NCBI GenBank assembly: GCA_963841105.1
Contig: CAWJCB010000001.1
Coordinates: 124,001 to 188,000, forward strand
Direction of reading: 5' to 3'
DNA: 64,000 bases
Origin: VAZQ01 sp963841105
Lineage (GTDB): Bacteria > Pseudomonadota > Alphaproteobacteria > Rhizobiales > Xanthobacteraceae
Position numbers and translations under genes: made by a program. The notes under the pieces are model-generated. The model did not search any database. It was not told where the DNA came from and saw only the letters and a program-made list of their open reading frames with translations. Positions 1-8,813 of this stretch are shown in pieces. How positions within the stretch are numbered: position 1 is the first letter of the stretch; each line of letters opens with the position of its first letter.

Positions 1-1006
1 GTTGAGCCGGTGCGGGAACATGTTTTCCCGATCGAGAAGAGCGCGGTCGGCAGCATCGATTTCAATCAGGAATTGTCGGTTCAGGTTTTCACCCCGTATC
101 AGGGGAGGATTGTCGGGCTTTTTGCGACAATTGGCGATGAGGTGAAGAAAGGCCAGACCTTGTTCACCATCGATAGTCCCGACCTTCTGCAAGCCGTATC
201 AACCCTGATCGCGGCGGCCGGCGTGTTGGAGTTCACCACCCGAAATCTTGCGCGGCTCAAGGCGCTCTATGCGACGCGGGCGGTCTCCCAAAAAGATATG
301 GAGCAGGCGGTATCGGACCAGCAGACCGCCGAAGGCAATGTGCGGGCTGGACGCGACGCCGTGCGTCTTTTCGGCAAGACCGATGCCGAGATAAACAGCA
401 TCATTGCGAAGCGCATGGCCGACTCTATCCTGGTCGTGCCAAGCCCGATCTCCGGGCGCGTGACCGCCCGCAACGCGGCGCCGGGCCTCTATGTGCAGCC
501 CGGCAATGCGCCCGCTCCATTTTCGGTTGCCGATATCTCCACCATGTGGATGCTGGCGAACGTCGCGGAGTCGGACAGCCCTGCCTTCAAGGTTGGACAG
601 GACGTGCGGGTCAACGTGATGGCGTTCCCCGGCCGCGAATTCGACGGCAGGATTTCCACGATTTCCTCGATCGTCAACCCGAGCACACGCAGGGTGTGGG
701 TGCGCTCCGAAATCGCCGACCCGCGGCACGAATTGCGCGCCGGGATGTTCGCGACTTTCATCATTCGCGTGGGCGACCCGGTACGCTCCCCAGCGGTGCC
801 GCTCGATGGCGTCGTGCGGGAGGGCGATGGAACCATGACAGCATGGGTCACCGCGGATCGCCGCCATTTCACCCGGCGAATCGTGAAGATTGGCCTGCAA
901 CGAGACGGCTATCGACAGAATCCTTGAAGGCTTGCAACCTGGAGAGTTGGTCGCCACGGAAGGGGCTTTGTTCCTCAGCAACGCACTCGCCACCGCGGCG
1001 CGCTGA
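1..1006 (+). CDS. RND efflux periplasmic adaptor (HlyD/CusB family), 5' truncated, one frameshift
   Basis: Periplasmic adaptor that links an inner-membrane RND pump to an outer-membrane channel. The reading frame is open at the left edge, so the signal peptide and N-terminus lie outside the window. The visible part starts in the first beta-barrel/lipoyl region (GRIVGLFATIGDEVKKGQ), followed by the alpha-hairpin, second lipoyl half (PSPISGRV) and barrel. The frame stops at 927, but the next frame continues ILEGLQPGELVATEGALFLS and ends at 1006, exactly the expected family C-terminus. One extra A at about 919-920 restores it. The cusA-like gene follows 47 bp later, so this is a CusBA/CzcBA-type operon; the channel gene is probably upstream. 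Confidence 0.88.
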
Positions 1007-1053
1007 TGGTTGACCGCTGAGGGGCTCTACACCGCTGTTCGGAAGAGATTTCT

Positions 1054-4000
1054 GTGCTTAAAGGTCTGCTGTCGTTCGGATTGACCCGGCGTCCCATCGT
1101 GCTGTTGTGCCTGCTGGCATTCATCGGCGGCGGGCTGATTGCGTTCTCCAAGCTCAACATCGAGGCCTATCCCAATCCGGCGCCCGTGATCCTGGAGATC
1201 ACCGCGCAGTCGGCGGGGCAATCCGCCGAGGAGATGGAACGCTATTACACCATTCCCATCGAAGTCGGCCTTGCCGCCACGCCGGGAGTCGACATTATTC
1301 GCTCGACCTCGTTCTATGGCCTGTCTTTCGTCCGCGTCACATTCAAATACGGCATCGACTATTATTTCGCCGTCACCCAGGCAGCTCTCAGCCTGCAGCA
1401 AAACGTCAGCCTTCCGAACAACGTGTCGCCGACGATTCAGGGCTCGAGCCTTGTCGGCGAGGTCTTTCGCTATCAGGTCGTCGGCCCGCCCCATATCGGG
1501 CTGACCAATCTGCGCACCATCCAGGACTGGGTGCTGCAGCGCCGGCTGCTGACGGTTGAAGGCGTCGTCCAGGTCAACACCTGGGGCGGCACCACCAAGC
1601 AATTCGATGTCGAAGTCGATCTGAACAAGCTGGACGCCTACAATATCACGCTGCCGCAGGTGATAGCCGCGATCGGCAATGCCAACACCAATGTCGGCGG
1701 CCGCACCATCAATATCGGACAGCAATCCGTGAACGTCCGCGGTGTCGGTCTTCTCGACAGCGGCGGCACCGCCAACCTGACCCAGGGCTGGAAGATCGAG
1801 GACATCGAGAACATCGCCCTGACGCAGTCCAACGGCGTTCCCGTACAGGTAAAGAACATCGCGCGGGTTTCCGTCGGCTACGTTCCGCGGCTCGGCGAGG
1901 CCGGCCGCGATAACGAGAACGACGTTGTAGCGGCCATCGTCGTGATGAATCGAACGCTGCATACGAATGATGTGGTGCCGCGCATCGAGGCAGAAGTCGA
2001 AAAAATAAACAGCGATGGGACCTTGCCCCCGGGCGTGAAGCTCGTTCCGTTCTACGATCGCACGACACTCGTATCCGTGACCACCAAGACGGTTCTGCAC
2101 AACCTTATCTTCGGCTGCCTGCTGGTGTTCTTCGTGCAGTGGATATTCCTCGGCGATCTGCGCAGCGCCATCATTGTCGGCGTGAACATTCCTTTTGCGC
2201 TGTTCTTCAGCATCATCATTCTGGTGCTGCGCGGCGAGGATGCCAATCTTCTATCCATCGGCGCGGTTGATTTTGGAATCATCGTGGATTCCGCGGTCAT
2301 ATTGGTCGAGAACGTATTCCGCAATTTTCAGGCAAACCCGCAGGAACGACAACAGCTCTTACGCGATCTTGCCCAGGGGCAGTGGGGGAGCGATCCCACC
2401 AGCTCGACGGCGGTTGAAAGTGGGAACGCATGGACCGACCGGCTGCGCCTGATCTTCATCAGTGTTCTGCAAGTCGACAAGGCGGTTTTCTTCTCAGCCG
2501 CCATCACCATCGCCGCTTTCATTCCCTTGTTTACGATGCAGGGAGTCGAAGGTCAGATTTTCAATCCGATGGCGAGGACCTACGGGTATGCCCTTATCGG
2601 GGCATTGATCGCGACGTTCACGATCACGCCGGTGCTGGCCTCCTACATGATCCCCGAGCACGTGAGCGAGCTCGAGACGATCGTCGTTCGCGCCTTGCGC
2701 TCCATCTACACGCCGGTGCTGCGCTGGTCGCTCACCCATCGCAAGACCATGGTCGCGGTCGGAGCGGGATTTCTGGCCCTGGTGGGCCTGCTCATCCCAC
2801 GGCTTGGCACCGAGTTCCTGCCCGCCCTGGAAGAAGGCAATCTCTGGATCCGCGGCACCATGCCGCCTACGATATCGCTGGAGGCTGCAATTCCGGCGGT
2901 GAGCAGGATGCGCGAGATTCTCCTTCGCCATCCCGAGGTCATCACCGTGGTCTCTCAGCACGGTCGTCCCGACAACGGCAGCGACGCCGCCGGCTTCAAC
3001 AATGTCGAATTGTTCGTGCCCCTGAAGCCGTTCGAGGAATGGGCGCCGGGCATGACGAAAGAGAAGCTGATCGATGAGGTCCAATCCGAGTTCTTCAATG
3101 AGTTCGCAGGGATTGGATTCAATTTTTCCCAGTACATCCAGGACAACATCGAGGAGGGTCTTTCCGGCGTCAAAGGCGCCAACTCGATCAAAATCATAGG
3201 TCCCAACCTGGAAACCCTCGAGCAACTCGCGGCAGCCGTCATGCGCGAGATGCGTCAGGTCAGGGGAGTCAGCGATCTCGGGCTTTTCCCGGTGCTCGGC
3301 CAACCTAATCTCAATATCAAGGTGGATCGCGAGCGAGCGGCTCGCTACGGGCTCAATACCGGCGACATCAACACGGTGGTGCAGGCCGCGTTGGGCGGTG
3401 CCGTGGCTACCACGCTGCTCGAGGCCGATCGTCAATTCAACGTCACCGTGCGCGTCGCGCCGGAATATCGCGACAGCGTCGATACCGTGCGCAACCTCAA
3501 GGTCGGCCTGCAAACTTCCAGTGGGAGCAACGCCTATATCCCGCTCAACGAGCTGGCGAGCATCTCGCTGGACACCGGCGCGTCCTATATTTTTCATGAG
3601 CGCAATCAGAGATACATTCCGATCAAGTTCAGCGTGCGTGGCCGCGATCTCGGCGGAACGGTCGCCGACGCCCAGGAGCGCATCGCGCGCAACGTGAAGC
3701 TGCCTAACGGTTATCGAATCACGTGGGCGGGCGAGTTCGAAGAGCTGCAACAGGCGAAGGCGCGCCTGATGGTCATTGTGCCGATCAGTCTCGCCCTCAT
3801 CCTCCTGCTTCTGTATGCGCTGTTCAATTCCTTGCGCGACAGTTTGATGGCGCTCGCCGGCATACCCTTTGCCATCGGCGGCGGCGTTCTCGCGCTCTAT
3901 GTCTCGGGCCTCGATTTCAGCATCTCGGCTGCGGTCGGATTCGTTTCGTTGTTCGGCGTCTCGGTGATGAACGGAATCCTGATCATCACCTATTACAATC

Positions 4001-4299
4001 AAGTGCGCATGAGCGGCATGAACACGATCGACGCCATGACACACGCCGCCGAGCAACGCATGCGGCCGATGCTCATGACCGCGCTGTCCGCCTGCATCGG
4101 GCTCCTGCCCGCCGCAATCTCGACCGGCATCGGCAGCCAGGTGCAGCGGCCGTTGGCGACTGTGGTCGTGGGAGGCATGCTGATCGGGCCTATCATCCTT
4201 TTGGTGGTGGTGCCGGCGGTGCAGACCATGCTCCTGCGCGGGGCAGTCCCACCGGCCCGGCCGGAACCCCTGGAAGACCCTGGCGAAGCCCATACGTAA
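1054..4299 (+). CDS. Heavy-metal-type RND efflux permease (CusA/CzcA family)
   Basis: Inner-membrane proton-driven RND transporter of 1081 residues, a normal length for the heavy-metal efflux subfamily. The N-terminal helix is followed by a large periplasmic domain. Transmembrane helix 4 carries DFGIIVDSAVILVEN, giving D406, D412 and E419 with the same 6- and 13-residue spacing as the proton-relay residues D402/D408/E415 of CzcA (family knowledge). A GTG start at 1054 fits the family N-terminus (MLKGLLSFGLTRRPIV). It probably exports divalent or monovalent metal ions, but the substrate cannot be read from the sequence. Downstream, the stop overlaps the ATG of the next gene (TAATG), which suggests translational coupling. 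Confidence 0.92.
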   Translation: MLKGLLSFGLTRRPIVLLCLLAFIGGGLIAFSKLNIEAYPNPAPVILEITAQSAGQSAEEMERYYTIPIEVGLAATPGVDIIRSTSFYGLSFVRVTFKYGIDYYFAVTQAALSLQQNVSLPNNVSPTIQGSSLVGEVFRYQVVGPPHIGLTNLRTIQDWVLQRRLLTVEGVVQVNTWGGTTKQFDVEVDLNKLDAYNITLPQVIAAIGNANTNVGGRTINIGQQSVNVRGVGLLDSGGTANLTQGWKIEDIENIALTQSNGVPVQVKNIARVSVGYVPRLGEAGRDNENDVVAAIVVMNRTLHTNDVVPRIEAEVEKINSDGTLPPGVKLVPFYDRTTLVSVTTKTVLHNLIFGCLLVFFVQWIFLGDLRSAIIVGVNIPFALFFSIIILVLRGEDANLLSIGAVDFGIIVDSAVILVENVFRNFQANPQERQQLLRDLAQGQWGSDPTSSTAVESGNAWTDRLRLIFISVLQVDKAVFFSAAITIAAFIPLFTMQGVEGQIFNPMARTYGYALIGALIATFTITPVLASYMIPEHVSELETIVVRALRSIYTPVLRWSLTHRKTMVAVGAGFLALVGLLIPRLGTEFLPALEEGNLWIRGTMPPTISLEAAIPAVSRMREILLRHPEVITVVSQHGRPDNGSDAAGFNNVELFVPLKPFEEWAPGMTKEKLIDEVQSEFFNEFAGIGFNFSQYIQDNIEEGLSGVKGANSIKIIGPNLETLEQLAAAVMREMRQVRGVSDLGLFPVLGQPNLNIKVDRERAARYGLNTGDINTVVQAALGGAVATTLLEADRQFNVTVRVAPEYRDSVDTVRNLKVGLQTSSGSNAYIPLNELASISLDTGASYIFHERNQRYIPIKFSVRGRDLGGTVADAQERIARNVKLPNGYRITWAGEFEELQQAKARLMVIVPISLALILLLLYALFNSLRDSLMALAGIPFAIGGGVLALYVSGLDFSISAAVGFVSLFGVSVMNGILIITYYNQVRMSGMNTIDAMTHAAEQRMRPMLMTALSACIGLLPAAISTGIGSQVQRPLATVVVGGMLIGPIILLVVVPAVQTMLLRGAVPPARPEPLEDPGEAHT

Positions 4300-4952
4300 T
4301 GTGGAGGCACTCAAAGGAGGACAGTTTGCGGCTCGCCATTGGCTTGGTTGCCACGATCGTCGTCGCGTTGAGCGCGGGTGGCGGCTCGGCGGAAGAGTCC
4401 GGCAAGAAGACGGGGACTCCAAGTGCGTCGCCGCATGGCGGCAGCCATGCGGAACCGCCCGGTGCCGGCGTCCGCTCCACCGACAGGGCCGGAGAGAAAG
4501 CAGGCGAGCAGCCGATTGATACCCGCATCAGCGTGGTGCCATCTCTCACCAAGAGACCGCCACCAGGGGGTGAGAAGAAAACCATTGGCGCACCCAGCCC
4601 TCCCGTGAGCTTCGGCCGCTTACCTCTGGATGCTGGCGCGGCGAGGAATGCCATCGGCGCGCGAGTGGAAAGCAATACCAACCCGAAAGGAACACTTCCC
4701 GGTGCGTTCGAGCAGATCCCGCGCCCCCACTTCGGCAGCACGGGCACAGGGATCATTGCGCGCCCACCTTCCAACCACCCGAGCTCTTCCTCGCCAACCT
4801 CCAGCCCGGTCTTGCCCGCTCCGGGGTATTCCAACCGGGCCGTCATCACTGGAACGGGGATGAACCGGCCGGGGACAGGACCTGCCAGCTTGGGTGGGCC
4901 AGCCAAGAATGCGGCAGCGATCAACGGGACGAGCATCCGACCAAAGCACTAG
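4299..4952 (+). CDS. Secreted Pro/Ser/Gly-rich protein of unknown function
   Basis: A 217-residue protein with a clear N-terminal signal sequence (LAIGLVATIVVALSAGGGSA) and a low-complexity mature part rich in Pro, Gly and Ser. No domain is recognised. Two starts compete: ATG at 4299, overlapping the cusA stop, and TTG at 4326, which has a perfect AAAGGAGG five bases upstream (4313-4320). Both leave the signal peptide intact. Its place at the end of the efflux operon suggests a periplasmic accessory role, possibly metal-related, but it lacks obvious His or Cys metal-binding clusters. Function is unassigned. Confidence 0.7.
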   Translation: MWRHSKEDSLRLAIGLVATIVVALSAGGGSAEESGKKTGTPSASPHGGSHAEPPGAGVRSTDRAGEKAGEQPIDTRISVVPSLTKRPPPGGEKKTIGAPSPPVSFGRLPLDAGAARNAIGARVESNTNPKGTLPGAFEQIPRPHFGSTGTGIIARPPSNHPSSSSPTSSPVLPAPGYSNRAVITGTGMNRPGTGPASLGGPAKNAAAINGTSIRPKH

Positions 4953-5328
4953 AACGAAATTCGGTCGATTGGGATCGCGCGCAAGAGTGGGCAAAGGCGC
5001 GCACGCAGACAGGTTTACGCAGTCTGCGCAAGCTTGACTGCGCGCGCCGTGCCCACGCGCCCGGAGAGAGATGGTGACCCCCGGCAGCGTGCGCACGGCG
5101 CGCATAAAATAAAAAGGACTCGCGTTGACGCGCGGCTGCGCAATTGCGCGCCTTTGCGTACTACAGCTATGTGACGATTTCAGCGGAACGCGTGCAATAG
5201 GTAAAGTCCGGCCGCGTTGCGTCGCGCTTACATATCGGACTGAACTGATGTATGATCTCGCCCCAGGAACGAGATGGGCACAGCGAGCTTTACCCGCTCG
5301 CCCTGGAAGGACTGGACCATGACGACGA
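4953..5328. other. Intergenic region, no gene seen
   Basis: About 375 bases without a convincing gene. It is dense in GCGCGC-type self-complementary words and contains a short A-rich patch (ATAAAATAAAAA near 5104-5115). An ATG at 5319 with a purine-rich upstream (GGAAGGA) opens only a 10-codon reading frame that overlaps the next gene; it could be a tiny leader peptide, but nothing else supports that. Confidence 0.4.
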
Positions 5329-5658
5329 ATGCCTGTGGAGACCCTCCCTGACGCCACGGCAGGGACTTACGATGTACCGTTTCGCCTGCGCGCTGCGGCG
5401 GTAGTTCTCCGTTCGATTTTTGTTGGCGCGCTGCTCGTTATCACGGTGCGGGTGAGCACTCCCCAGAGCGAAACTATTTGGTCGATTTTCGACTCGATAG
5501 GGGACCTTACCCGGGTGGCTCTGGGTATTGTCGCGTCGATCTGGATCGTGGCTCACCTTTTCATACTTCCGAAGGATGCCGAGGGTTACCGGACCTGGGT
5601 CTATCTCGGTCTGGCGTTGGCTCCGCTCGCATTGGCATGCGCTGTTGCCGTCTGGTAA
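5329..5658 (+). CDS. Small three-helix membrane protein, unknown function
   Basis: A 109-residue protein with about three hydrophobic helices: VVLRSIFVGALLVITV, VALGIVASIWIVAHLFI and VYLGLALAPLALACAVAVW. The N-terminal 20 residues are soluble. No family is recognised. It stands alone between the efflux operon and the convergent response regulator. The start at 5329 has only a distant purine-rich stretch upstream, so the true start is not certain. Confidence 0.6.
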   Translation: MPVETLPDATAGTYDVPFRLRAAAVVLRSIFVGALLVITVRVSTPQSETIWSIFDSIGDLTRVALGIVASIWIVAHLFILPKDAEGYRTWVYLGLALAPLALACAVAVW

Positions 5659-5730
5659 CGCGCTTCATGCTGGCGAGCGGCACCGGCGGCAATGCGTTGC
5701 GCGCCTCGAAGCGCCTTTGCGGGATATGCT

Positions 5731-6366
5731 TCATGGCTCGATGAGGCCACCGTCGGCTGCCTTGATGACGGCCTCCGTGCGGGTGGCCGCGGTGAGCTTG
5801 CGGCGCGCATTTTCGATATGGAAATCGATGGTGCGTTTCGACAAACCAAGGATTTGGGCAACCTCGGCCGAGGTTTTGCCGCGCGCCACCCAGGTCAATG
5901 CTTCCACCTCCCGGTCATTGAGCTCGACGAGCTTGGGCCATCGTTCCATACGCGCAACGCCGGCCAGACGCGCCGTGATGATGGTCGCGAGAACGTCGAA
6001 ATCGATGGGTTTGGTGACGTAGTCATCGGCTCCGAGCTGCCGGCCTCTGAGCTCATTGTCGCGATCGGACAACGCCGTGAGGAACACGAAAGGCATGTTT
6101 CGGAAGCGGGGCGCAAGGCCGGTCAGTCGCTCGAGGAGATCGAAACCGGACATGATCGGCATGCTGATATCGGACAAAACGAGGTCGGGCATCTCCCGCA
6201 GGATGGCCGCGAAGCCCTCGCGGCCATCCCGGGCAATGGTCACGTCGTAGCCCCGTTCGATGAGCTCCTCGGCGATCAAAGCCGCGGTCTCACGGTCGTT
6301 TTCGATGCAGAGAATCCGTTTTTTCCGCGCTTGCGCCATAATCCGTTCCGGCTGCCGCGAATTCAT
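5731..6366 (-). CDS. Response regulator with LuxR-type HTH output domain (NarL/FixJ-like)
   Basis: A 211-residue response regulator. The receiver has the acidic pair in CIEND, the phospho-acceptor D66 in LSDISMP, the Thr switch in FLTALSD and the conserved Lys in DDYVTKPID. The C-terminal LuxR/GerE helix-turn-helix begins at LNDREVEALTWVARGKTSAEVA and includes KRTIDFHIENARRKL. A second ATG at 6339 (MAQARKKRIL) is an equally plausible start. It is divergent from the histidine kinase at 6472, with about 105 bp between them holding both promoters, so the two probably form a cognate pair. Confidence 0.88.
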   Translation of the reverse strand: MNSRQPERIMAQARKKRILCIENDRETAALIAEELIERGYDVTIARDGREGFAAILREMPDLVLSDISMPIMSGFDLLERLTGLAPRFRNMPFVFLTALSDRDNELRGRQLGADDYVTKPIDFDVLATIITARLAGVARMERWPKLVELNDREVEALTWVARGKTSAEVAQILGLSKRTIDFHIENARRKLTAATRTEAVIKAADGGLIEP

Positions 6367-6471
6367 GATGGGATGCGCGCCAGACTATCATAGGAGTGGT
6401 TCAATTGCCCTATCCGGCGCATTATGTCGGGGCAACAGATTGGATGAGCTTGCCAACAATGACGGGCGACC

Positions 6472-8079
6472 ATGCGGCAACCGCGCTCTATCAGATTCCA
6501 TCTCGCAATCGTTTTCCTGTTCTTTTTCCTGCTGGTGATCGTTCTTGGCCTTTTCAGCGTGTCACGGCTGAAAAACTTCAACGTGGTTTCCGAGAACATC
6601 GCAGAGCAATGGCTGCCCAATACCCGGGTGCTCGGCGATCTCAATAATTTCACTTCTGATTTCCGAGCCGTCGAGGGCGGCAATCTCCTGGCGGTCGACC
6701 CCGCCGAAATTACCGCAACCGAGAAGGAGATCGAGAAGCTCGATCGCTCGATCGCGCAAGCCGAGCGCAATTACGAGCAAATTCGCCACGATGGCGGGGA
6801 AATGAGCCTGTACGCAAGTTTCAAGGAGAAATGGAACGACTACCGGAAAGGCGTCAACCAAATGCTGACTCTGTCGCGGGCAAACCGCAAGGACGAAGCG
6901 ATCACCATGTATTTAACGAGCACGCGGTCTGCTTACAATGCGGCAAGTGATGCGCTGGATCAACTCACTGGACGGACGGTGGCGCGCGCCCAGGAAGCGA
7001 GCGGTCGCGTCGCTGCCGTTTATCGGCAAGCGCTTTGGCTCATCGGTCTCGCGGTGGCGCTCGCGGCAGTGATGGTCGCCGCCGCCCTGCTTTTCATCAG
7101 CCGCTCGATCTCGGCGCCGCTCCTGCATCTTGCGCAATGCATGCACCGCCTCGCCGGCAACGACACCGCGATCGAGATTCAAGGCACCGGCCGCCGGGAC
7201 GAGATCGGAGAAATGGCGCGGGCGGCGGTGGTGTTCCAGAGGAATGCTGTCGAGCTTATCCGTCAGACCGCGATGCTCGAGGAGAAGCTGGCGCAGGAGC
7301 AGCGGCTCGCCATGCTGCAGCGAAATTTTGTCTCAATGGCGTCGCATGAATTCCGCACACCATTGAGCATCATCGATGGCCATGCCCAACGCCTGATCAA
7401 GCTTAAGGACGGTCTTGCCCCCGCCGAGATCGCCGAACGCGCCGGCAAGATGCGCGCGTCAGTGCTGCGCCTCACTCACCTGATCGGAAATCTGCTTGAT
7501 TCCTCCCGCTTGATCGATGCGGAGAACGGACTCTACCTGCATCCCGAGGAGATCGATCTGGCGGGGCTGCTGCACGAGATTTGCCAGTTGCATCGCGAGA
7601 TAGCGCCCGGATCACAAATCGAAGAGCGATTTGCAACGCCCCTGAACGTTATGGGTGACCCAAAGCTGCTGTTCCAGGCGTTCAGCAATCTCTTGTCCAA
7701 CGCCATCAAATACTCCGCAAGCGGCGAGCCGGTGACAATCAACGCCTGGCTCGACGGCGGACGTGTCCTGGTCGCCGTCAAGGACAAGGGAATCGGCATT
7801 CCCGCCAGGGATATCGACCAGCTGTTCGAGCGATATTACCGGGGGAGCAATGTATCGGGAATCGTTGGGACGGGCGTGGGCTTATACCTCGTCAAGATGG
7901 TGATCGAAGTCCATGGCGGCGAAATCACCGTTGAGAGCACCGAGGGCGGAGGATCGAAATTCTTAATTTGGCTGCCCGTCAAAGGACCCCTGAAGGCTGC
8001 CGCATCATCACCCTCCGTGCTTCCATCTTTACTGGAAGCAAGCTCCGATCCGGTGGCGGACGAAATCAAGCCGCAATAG
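6472..8079 (+). CDS. HAMP-containing sensor histidine kinase
   Basis: A 535-residue membrane sensor kinase. Helix 1 is at about residues 10-30, a periplasmic helical sensor region at 31-185 (four-helix-bundle-like), helix 2 at about 186-208, HAMP at 209-262, then HisKA with phospho-accepting H292 in SHEFRTPLS. The HATPase domain has the N box (LLSNAIKY), G1 (DKGIGIP, about 435) and G2 (GTGVGLYLVK, about 466). The ligand is unknown. It is divergent from the LuxR-type regulator and followed 53 bp later by a second regulator-kinase pair. Confidence 0.9.
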   Translation: MRQPRSIRFHLAIVFLFFFLLVIVLGLFSVSRLKNFNVVSENIAEQWLPNTRVLGDLNNFTSDFRAVEGGNLLAVDPAEITATEKEIEKLDRSIAQAERNYEQIRHDGGEMSLYASFKEKWNDYRKGVNQMLTLSRANRKDEAITMYLTSTRSAYNAASDALDQLTGRTVARAQEASGRVAAVYRQALWLIGLAVALAAVMVAAALLFISRSISAPLLHLAQCMHRLAGNDTAIEIQGTGRRDEIGEMARAAVVFQRNAVELIRQTAMLEEKLAQEQRLAMLQRNFVSMASHEFRTPLSIIDGHAQRLIKLKDGLAPAEIAERAGKMRASVLRLTHLIGNLLDSSRLIDAENGLYLHPEEIDLAGLLHEICQLHREIAPGSQIEERFATPLNVMGDPKLLFQAFSNLLSNAIKYSASGEPVTINAWLDGGRVLVAVKDKGIGIPARDIDQLFERYYRGSNVSGIVGTGVGLYLVKMVIEVHGGEITVESTEGGGSKFLIWLPVKGPLKAAASSPSVLPSLLEASSDPVADEIKPQ

Positions 8080-8132
8080 CTCCGTTCTTGACGGATGGGA
8101 ATTGATCCACGCGGAACGATCGGTCTCTGCAG

Positions 8133-8813
8133 ATGCGTCTGGCGGTCGTCGAGGATAACCCGGAGCTCGCCAAGCTCCTCACTCAGGGGCTTGCGGCGGC
8201 GGGCTATGCGACCGACGTCATGAGCACGGTGGCGGAGGCTCGCGCGGCCATCACCACGACTCGCTACGCGGCGCTCATTCTCGACCTCGGCTTGCCGGAC
8301 GGCGATGGACTTTCGATCTTGCGCGAAATTCGCCAGGGCAAGGACCCCCTCCCAGTGCTCGTGCTCACGGCACGCGGAGGTCTCAACGATCGCGTCACCG
8401 GCCTTCGCACCGGCGCGGACGACTATCTCGTCAAGCCATTCGCGCTGGAGGAATTGGTGGCGAGGCTGGAGGCCCTGCTGCGCCGGCCCGGCCAATTGCT
8501 CGGACGTTCTCTCCACATTGCAAATCTCGTCTTTGATACCGAGGGCCGCCAGGTATTCATCGACGACCAGCCGCAGATACTCTCGGCGCGCGAGGTTGCG
8601 GTCCTTGAGCTGCTGATGCGGCGCAAGGACCGCGTTGTGTCCAAGAAGCTGGTCGAGGATCATATATTCGGGGCATCCGGAGAAGTCGCCTCGAATGCAG
8701 TGGAAGTGTATGTCCATCGATTGCGCAAGCAACTTTCCGAGCGCGGCGCCAGGGTCCAGATCCACACAATTCGCGGGGTAGGCTACCTCATAGCGGAAGA
8801 AAAACCGGTGTGA
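8133..8813 (+). CDS. OmpR/PhoB-family response regulator
   Basis: A 226-residue winged-helix response regulator. The receiver has E7/D8, phospho-acceptor D51 (LILDLGLPDG), T79 and K101 (DDYLVKPF). The C-terminal winged helix includes LSAREVAVLELLMRR, the recognition region NAVEVYVHRLRKQL and the wing IHTIRGVGYLI. It resembles QseB/PmrA/TctD-type regulators. Its stop overlaps the GTG start of the following kinase gene by four bases (GTGA), so the pair is translationally coupled. The nearby RND efflux operon is a plausible target, but this is inference from position only. Confidence 0.9.
   Translation: MRLAVVEDNPELAKLLTQGLAAAGYATDVMSTVAEARAAITTTRYAALILDLGLPDGDGLSILREIRQGKDPLPVLVLTARGGLNDRVTGLRTGADDYLVKPFALEELVARLEALLRRPGQLLGRSLHIANLVFDTEGRQVFIDDQPQILSAREVAVLELLMRRKDRVVSKKLVEDHIFGASGEVASNAVEVYVHRLRKQLSERGARVQIHTIRGVGYLIAEEKPV

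Noticed and set aside
1027..2100. Long minus-strand open frame opposite the cusA-like gene
   Set aside because: It is a shadow of the RND permease; its translation shows no family motifs, while the plus strand has clear RND signatures throughout.
2494..4422. A 642-codon minus-strand frame opposite cusA
   Set aside because: High GC makes long antisense frames common here; the translation is His/Arg/Asp-rich and matches nothing recognisable.
5319..5351. Ten-codon leader peptide before the small membrane protein
   Set aside because: The upstream purine-rich site is suggestive, but there is no attenuator structure or amino-acid pattern to support a leader.
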